Positions 60,835-64,000 of a DNA stretch of 64,000 bases are shown here, one piece after another. The translations under genes were made by a program, and so were the position numbers. The stretch's first letter is position 1, and each line of letters opens with the position of its first letter. Source of the stretch: Poindextera sp041691315 (GTDB taxonomy: Bacteria > Pseudomonadota > Alphaproteobacteria > Caulobacterales > Caulobacteraceae). The stretch spans positions 1 through 64,000 of the forward strand of contig JBEPUW010000011.1 in NCBI GenBank assembly GCA_041691315.1. Direction: 5' to 3'. The notes beneath the pieces were generated by a model that was not told the origin of the DNA, did no database searches, and saw only the letters and a program-made list of their open reading frames with translations.

Positions 60835-61467
60835 CTAGTGCGCATTGAGCCGGGAGTGAACCTTGCCTTGGAAAACAAGCCGCCGGCCGCGGTCGTAGAC
60901 GGCGTAGGAATCGGCGCGGATCGAGCCCATCGGGCCCTGGCCGACAATCTGGGACTTGCCGGCCACCGCGCCGTTCACCGTGTCGACGATGGCCTGATCG
61001 GTGACAAAGGTATCGCCCTGGCTGTCGCGCACCGAGACATGGCCGTCGAGCAGCAGGATGCGATTGTCCTCGCGATAAACACCGTGGTCGGCCGAAAGCT
61101 GGGTCGGCTTCTGGCCGTCGGAATCCATGGCCAGGGCCGGCCGGGACAGGGTGATCTTCTGAACGTCGGTATTGTCGCGGGCGGCCTCCATGGCGGTCAG
61201 CACATAGGCGTGGCCCTGGGCGTCGCGGCCCAGGAAGCGGGCATTGGTCATGTGGATGGAGCTGGGGGCGGGTCCTCGGCCCGCACCGCCGCTGAACAGA
61301 CCGCCGAACAGCACCCAGCCGCCGAACCCGAGCGCGATGCCCAGAATGGCCAGCGGCAGCAGCCGGCGAAAGGCCGCGATCATCAGCGAACGCCGCCGCC
61401 AGCGGCGCATGTCGCGGGCGCGCCGCTCCAGGCGAAGGGTTTCTGCCGGGGGCGCCTGGGCGGTCAT
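60835..61467 (-). CDS. lptC: LPS export system protein LptC
   Basis: Bitopic inner-membrane protein that passes lipopolysaccharide from LptB2FG to LptA. At 210 residues it has a basic N-terminus (LRLERRARDMRRWRRRSL), a membrane helix (LLPLAILGIALGFGGWVLF, about 36-55), and a beta-jellyroll with IHMTNARFLGRDAQGHAYVLTA, KPTQLSADHGVYREDNRILLLDGHVSVRDSQG. It is between rnd and lptA. Confidence 0.93.
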   Translation of the reverse strand: MTAQAPPAETLRLERRARDMRRWRRRSLMIAAFRRLLPLAILGIALGFGGWVLFGGLFSGGAGRGPAPSSIHMTNARFLGRDAQGHAYVLTAMEAARDNTDVQKITLSRPALAMDSDGQKPTQLSADHGVYREDNRILLLDGHVSVRDSQGDTFVTDQAIVDTVNGAVAGKSQIVGQGPMGSIRADSYAVYDRGRRLVFQGKVHSRLNAH

Positions 61468-61477
61468 GGGCGCACGG

Positions 61478-62092
61478 TCAGCTGTGGGCGAAGATGTCGA
61501 CGTCTTCCCAGCCGGCCACGTCCAGCTTGGCGCGCCAGGGCAGGAAATCGAACGCGGCCTGGGCCAGCTGCATGCGGCCTTCGCGCACCAGCATGGCGTT
61601 CAGCTTGTCGCGTAGGCCGTGCAGATAGGCCACGTCGCTGGCCGCATAGGCCAGTTGTTCGGGGCTGAGCCCATCGGCGCCCCAGTCGGAGCTCTGCTGG
61701 GCTTTCGACATGTCCGCGCCCATCAGTTCGCGCACCACGTCCTTCAGCCCGTGCCGGTCGGTATAGGTGCGGGCGAGCTTCGACGCGATCTTGGTGCAAT
61801 AGACCGGGGCGGTGGTGACGCCCAGGTGCAGGGCGAACATGGCGATGTCGAAACGGCCGAAGTGGAAGAGCTTCAGGACGTCCGGATCGGCCAGCAGCCG
61901 CTTGAGGTTCGGCGCGTCATAGGCCGGCCGGTTGAAGCGGACGATATGGCTGTCGCCGTCGCCAGCGGAGAGTTGCGCCACGCACAGCGGGTCGCGTCCA
62001 AGGCGCAGGCCCATGGTCTCGGTGTCGATCGCCACAACCGGGCCGAGATCGAGCCCGTCGGGCAGGTCGCCATCGTGCTGATGGATCGTCAC
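61478..62092 (-). CDS. rnd: Ribonuclease D-like 3'-5' exonuclease (short form)
   Basis: DEDD-family exonuclease of 204 residues without the HRDC domains of full RNase D. Motif I is VVAIDTETMGLRLG, motif II FGRFDIAMFAL, and motif III (DEDDy) LAYAASDVAYLHGLRDKL with the tyrosine. It is likely to trim tRNA or other RNA 3' ends. It is the first gene of the rnd-lptC-lptA-lptB series; tRNA-Leu lies just upstream, about 25 bases from its start. Confidence 0.93.
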   Translation of the reverse strand: MTIHQHDGDLPDGLDLGPVVAIDTETMGLRLGRDPLCVAQLSAGDGDSHIVRFNRPAYDAPNLKRLLADPDVLKLFHFGRFDIAMFALHLGVTTAPVYCTKIASKLARTYTDRHGLKDVVRELMGADMSKAQQSSDWGADGLSPEQLAYAASDVAYLHGLRDKLNAMLVREGRMQLAQAAFDFLPWRAKLDVAGWEDVDIFAHS

Positions 62093-62115
62093 GGGCTTCG
62101 CACCGCCTTTGGCGT

Positions 62116-62202
<87 letters not shown>

Positions 62203-62288
62203 CTAAAAGAAGGCCGGGACCGACTAGGGCCGAACCCGACGCCAGTCAAGGCGCGTGCACGAACCGCACACATAAGCTTGCGATCAAT

Positions 62289-62392
62289 CCGTCATGGCCC
62301 GACTTGTTCGGGCCACCCATGAACACCGTCTGGGGTCAGTGTTCATGGGTCCCCCGCATTCCGCGCTTCGCAGCTCCAGCGGGGGATGACGG
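62289..62392 (-). repeat. Intergenic multi-arm repeat, copy D (inverted, compact)
   Basis: This copy runs opposite to the others. From the left it has CCGTCAT, the hairpin TGGCCCGACTTGTTCGGGCCA, then ACCCATGAACAC, a 12-base spacer, GTGTTCATGGGT, and the second hairpin CCCCCGC to GCGGGGG, ending ATGACGG. The middle domain is deleted, leaving a 12-base perfect stem, so three arms remain: two hairpins and the central stem, closed by the outer pair. It lies between polA and tRNA-Leu. Confidence 0.85.
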
Positions 62393-62411
62393 TTTGTTGC
62401 TGTGCGTTCTG

Positions 62412-64000
62412 TCAGTGCGCTTCGTCCCAGTTCTTGGCGGCGCGGGCGTCGACGACCAGGGGGACGCTGAGGGCGACGGCGGGTTCGGCGGCGGCTTCCA
62501 TCACCGCGCTGGCGACGGCGGCGGTTTCCTTGGCTTCCGCTTCCGGGGCCTCGAAGATCAGTTCGTCGTGCACCTGCAGCAGCATACGCGCCTGCAAGCC
62601 CGCCGCCTTCAGGGCGCTCGGCATACGGATCATCGCGCGGCGGATGACGTCGGCAGCCGTGCCCTGGATCGGCGCATTGATCGCGGCGCGCTCGGCGAAC
62701 TGGCGGTGCGCCACGTTGCCCGAACGGATGTCGGGAATATTGACCTTCCGTCCAAAGAGGGTGGTGACGAAACCGTGTTCGCGCACCTGGGCGCGGGCCT
62801 GGTCCATATAGGCGCGGATGCCCGGGAAGCGGTCGAAATAGGTCTCGATATAGGTCGCCGCCTCATCGCGCGGGATCGACAGCTGGTTGGCCAGCCCAAA
62901 CGCCGAAATCCCATAGATGATGCCGAAGTTGATCGCCTTGGCGCGCCGGCGCGTGTCGGCCGGCATGCCCTCGATCGGCACCCCGAACATCTCCGAGGCG
63001 GTCATGGCATGGATGTCGTGGCCGGCCTGGAAGGCTTTCTTCAGCTGCGGGATGTCGCCGATGTGGGCCAGCAGGCGAAGCTCGATCTGGCTGTAGTCGG
63101 CGCTGATCAACAGATGGCCAGGTTCGGCGATGAAGGCCTTGCGGATCTTGCGGCCCTCCTCCGTCCGTACCGGGATATTCTGCAGGTTCGGATCGTTCGA
63201 CGACAGCCGCCCGGTGGTGGTCGAGGCCAGCGCATAGGAGGTGTGCACCCGGCCGGTGCGCTCGGAGATCGCCTGCGCCAGATTGTCGGTATAGGTGCCC
63301 TTCAGCTTGGAGAGGATGCGCCAGTCCATCAACACCCGCGGCAGGGCATGGCCCTGGGCGGCCAGCTCCTCGAGGATGCGCACGTCGGTGCCCCAGGCGC
63401 CGGTGGCGGTCTTTTTCGCGCCCGGCAGGCCCATCTCGCCGAACAGCACGTCGCCGATCTGCTTCGGCGAGCCCAGGTTGAACGGCCGCCCGACCAGGCG
63501 CTGCGCCTCGGCCTCCAGTTCGCTCATGCGCATGGAAAAGTCGTGGCTGAGCAGCCGCAGCTGCTCCGGATCGACGCGGATCCCCTCGCACTCCATCTGC
63601 GCCAGCACCGCCGGCAGCGGCCGCTCCAGGGTCTCATAGACGCTGAGCACGCCTTCCCGCGCCAGCCTGGGCCGCAGGTGACGGTACAGCCGCACGGTGA
63701 CGTCGGCGTCCTCGGCGGCATAGGCCGTCGCCGACTCCAGGGCCGCGTGCTTGAAGCTTTTCTGCGCCTTGCCGGTTCCGGTCACGCTCTTCAGGCTGAT
63801 CGGCTCGTGGTCCAGCCACAGCTTGGCCAGGTCGGCCATGCCGTGATCGTGCAGGCCGGCCTCCAGCACATAGGAGATCAGCATGGTGTCTTCGATCGGC
63901 GAGACCGTGATCCCGTGACGGGACAGCACCGCCAGGTCGTACTTGACGTTGTGGGCGATTTTCAGCACCCCCGGGTCTTCCAGTAGCGGCTTCAGGCGCG
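62412..64000 (-). CDS. polA: DNA polymerase I, C-terminal part, cut by window edge
   Basis: About 529 residues in one open frame to the window end. The start lies within the 3'-5' exonuclease-like domain (LKIAHNVKYDLAVLSRHGI, ATAYAAEDADVTVRLYRHLRP). The polymerase domain follows: TGRLSSNDPNLQNIPVRTEEGRKIR, SADYSQIELRLLAHI with the catalytic Asp, the finger helix RRRAKAINFGIIYGISAFGL, and LQVHDELIFEAPEAE with the second catalytic Asp. The enzyme removes RNA primers and fills gaps. The 5' nuclease domain lies outside the window. Confidence 0.97.
   Translation of the reverse strand, partial: RLKPLLEDPGVLKIAHNVKYDLAVLSRHGITVSPIEDTMLISYVLEAGLHDHGMADLAKLWLDHEPISLKSVTGTGKAQKSFKHAALESATAYAAEDADVTVRLYRHLRPRLAREGVLSVYETLERPLPAVLAQMECEGIRVDPEQLRLLSHDFSMRMSELEAEAQRLVGRPFNLGSPKQIGDVLFGEMGLPGAKKTATGAWGTDVRILEELAAQGHALPRVLMDWRILSKLKGTYTDNLAQAISERTGRVHTSYALASTTTGRLSSNDPNLQNIPVRTEEGRKIRKAFIAEPGHLLISADYSQIELRLLAHIGDIPQLKKAFQAGHDIHAMTASEMFGVPIEGMPADTRRRAKAINFGIIYGISAFGLANQLSIPRDEAATYIETYFDRFPGIRAYMDQARAQVREHGFVTTLFGRKVNIPDIRSGNVAHRQFAERAAINAPIQGTAADVIRRAMIRMPSALKAAGLQARMLLQVHDELIFEAPEAEAKETAAVASAVMEAAAEPAVALSVPLVVDARAAKNWDEAH

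Overview
The window is GC-rich, tightly packed chromosomal DNA from an alphaproteobacterium, most likely Caulobacterales (Phenylobacterium or Caulobacter relatives). The reasons are gene order and gene content: sucCDAB-lpd, trpF-trpB-trpA-accD-folC, aroA-cmk-rpsA-ihfB, a TIGR02300 gene next to tRNA-Ala, rnd-lptC-lptA-lptB-rpoN-hpf-ptsN, and a glutathione transferase-like protein resembling the Caulobacter division factor FzlA. There is no prophage, insertion sequence or CRISPR array. No gene-free stretch reaches 300 bases.

Layout. 1-7.7 kb (minus strand): the TCA block sucC, sucD, sucA, sucB, with a vapBC toxin-antitoxin pair lodged between sucB and lpd (cut by the window edge). 7.8-18.8 kb: nitronate monooxygenase, a giant GH18/deacetylase/GT2 polysaccharide protein, a CitE-like lyase, a HIT protein, a cytosolic-type malate dehydrogenase, a GNAT protein, and a sugar aminotransferase divergent from galE. 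18.8-27.4 kb: a degenerate GGDEF/EAL-like protein, a fused ABC ATPase, a CDF metal exporter, FzlA-like, queG, argE, a YfcG-like GST, a universal stress protein and a 26-residue membrane peptide. 27.4-38.1 kb: the housekeeping series folC, accD, trpABF, mscL, ihfB, rpsA, cmk, aroA, the TIGR02300 gene and tRNA-Ala.

38.2-46.8 kb is an accessory-looking region. It holds a P-loop kinase, a 2OG oxygenase that seems to lack its metal-binding histidine, an OprB-type porin, a frameshifted APH-family kinase, a coupled RHH/44-residue/DUF4097/lipoprotein module behind nested palindromes, a frameshifted dinB with a textbook alphaproteobacterial LexA box, and a CYP153-like P450. 46.9-52 kb is a five-gene minus-strand catabolic-looking operon (FAD oxidoreductase, two tiny coupled proteins, D-aminoacylase, amidohydrolase). 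52-56.4 kb has an esterase coupled to a UBP-type zinc finger protein, an amidase, and an Hsp20/DUF1150 pair. 56.4-64 kb is the conserved ptsN-hpf-rpoN-lptB-lptA-lptC-rnd series, tRNA-Leu and the 3' part of polA.

The most unusual items are four intergenic copies of a 104-149 bp repeat that can fold into a multi-arm structure (one copy has a swapped but still self-complementary arm), the LexA-controlled and possibly leaderless dinB, the RHH/small ORF/DUF4097 module, and three damaged genes within about 6.5 kb. All functions come from reading the sequence and recalled family knowledge; no database search was run.
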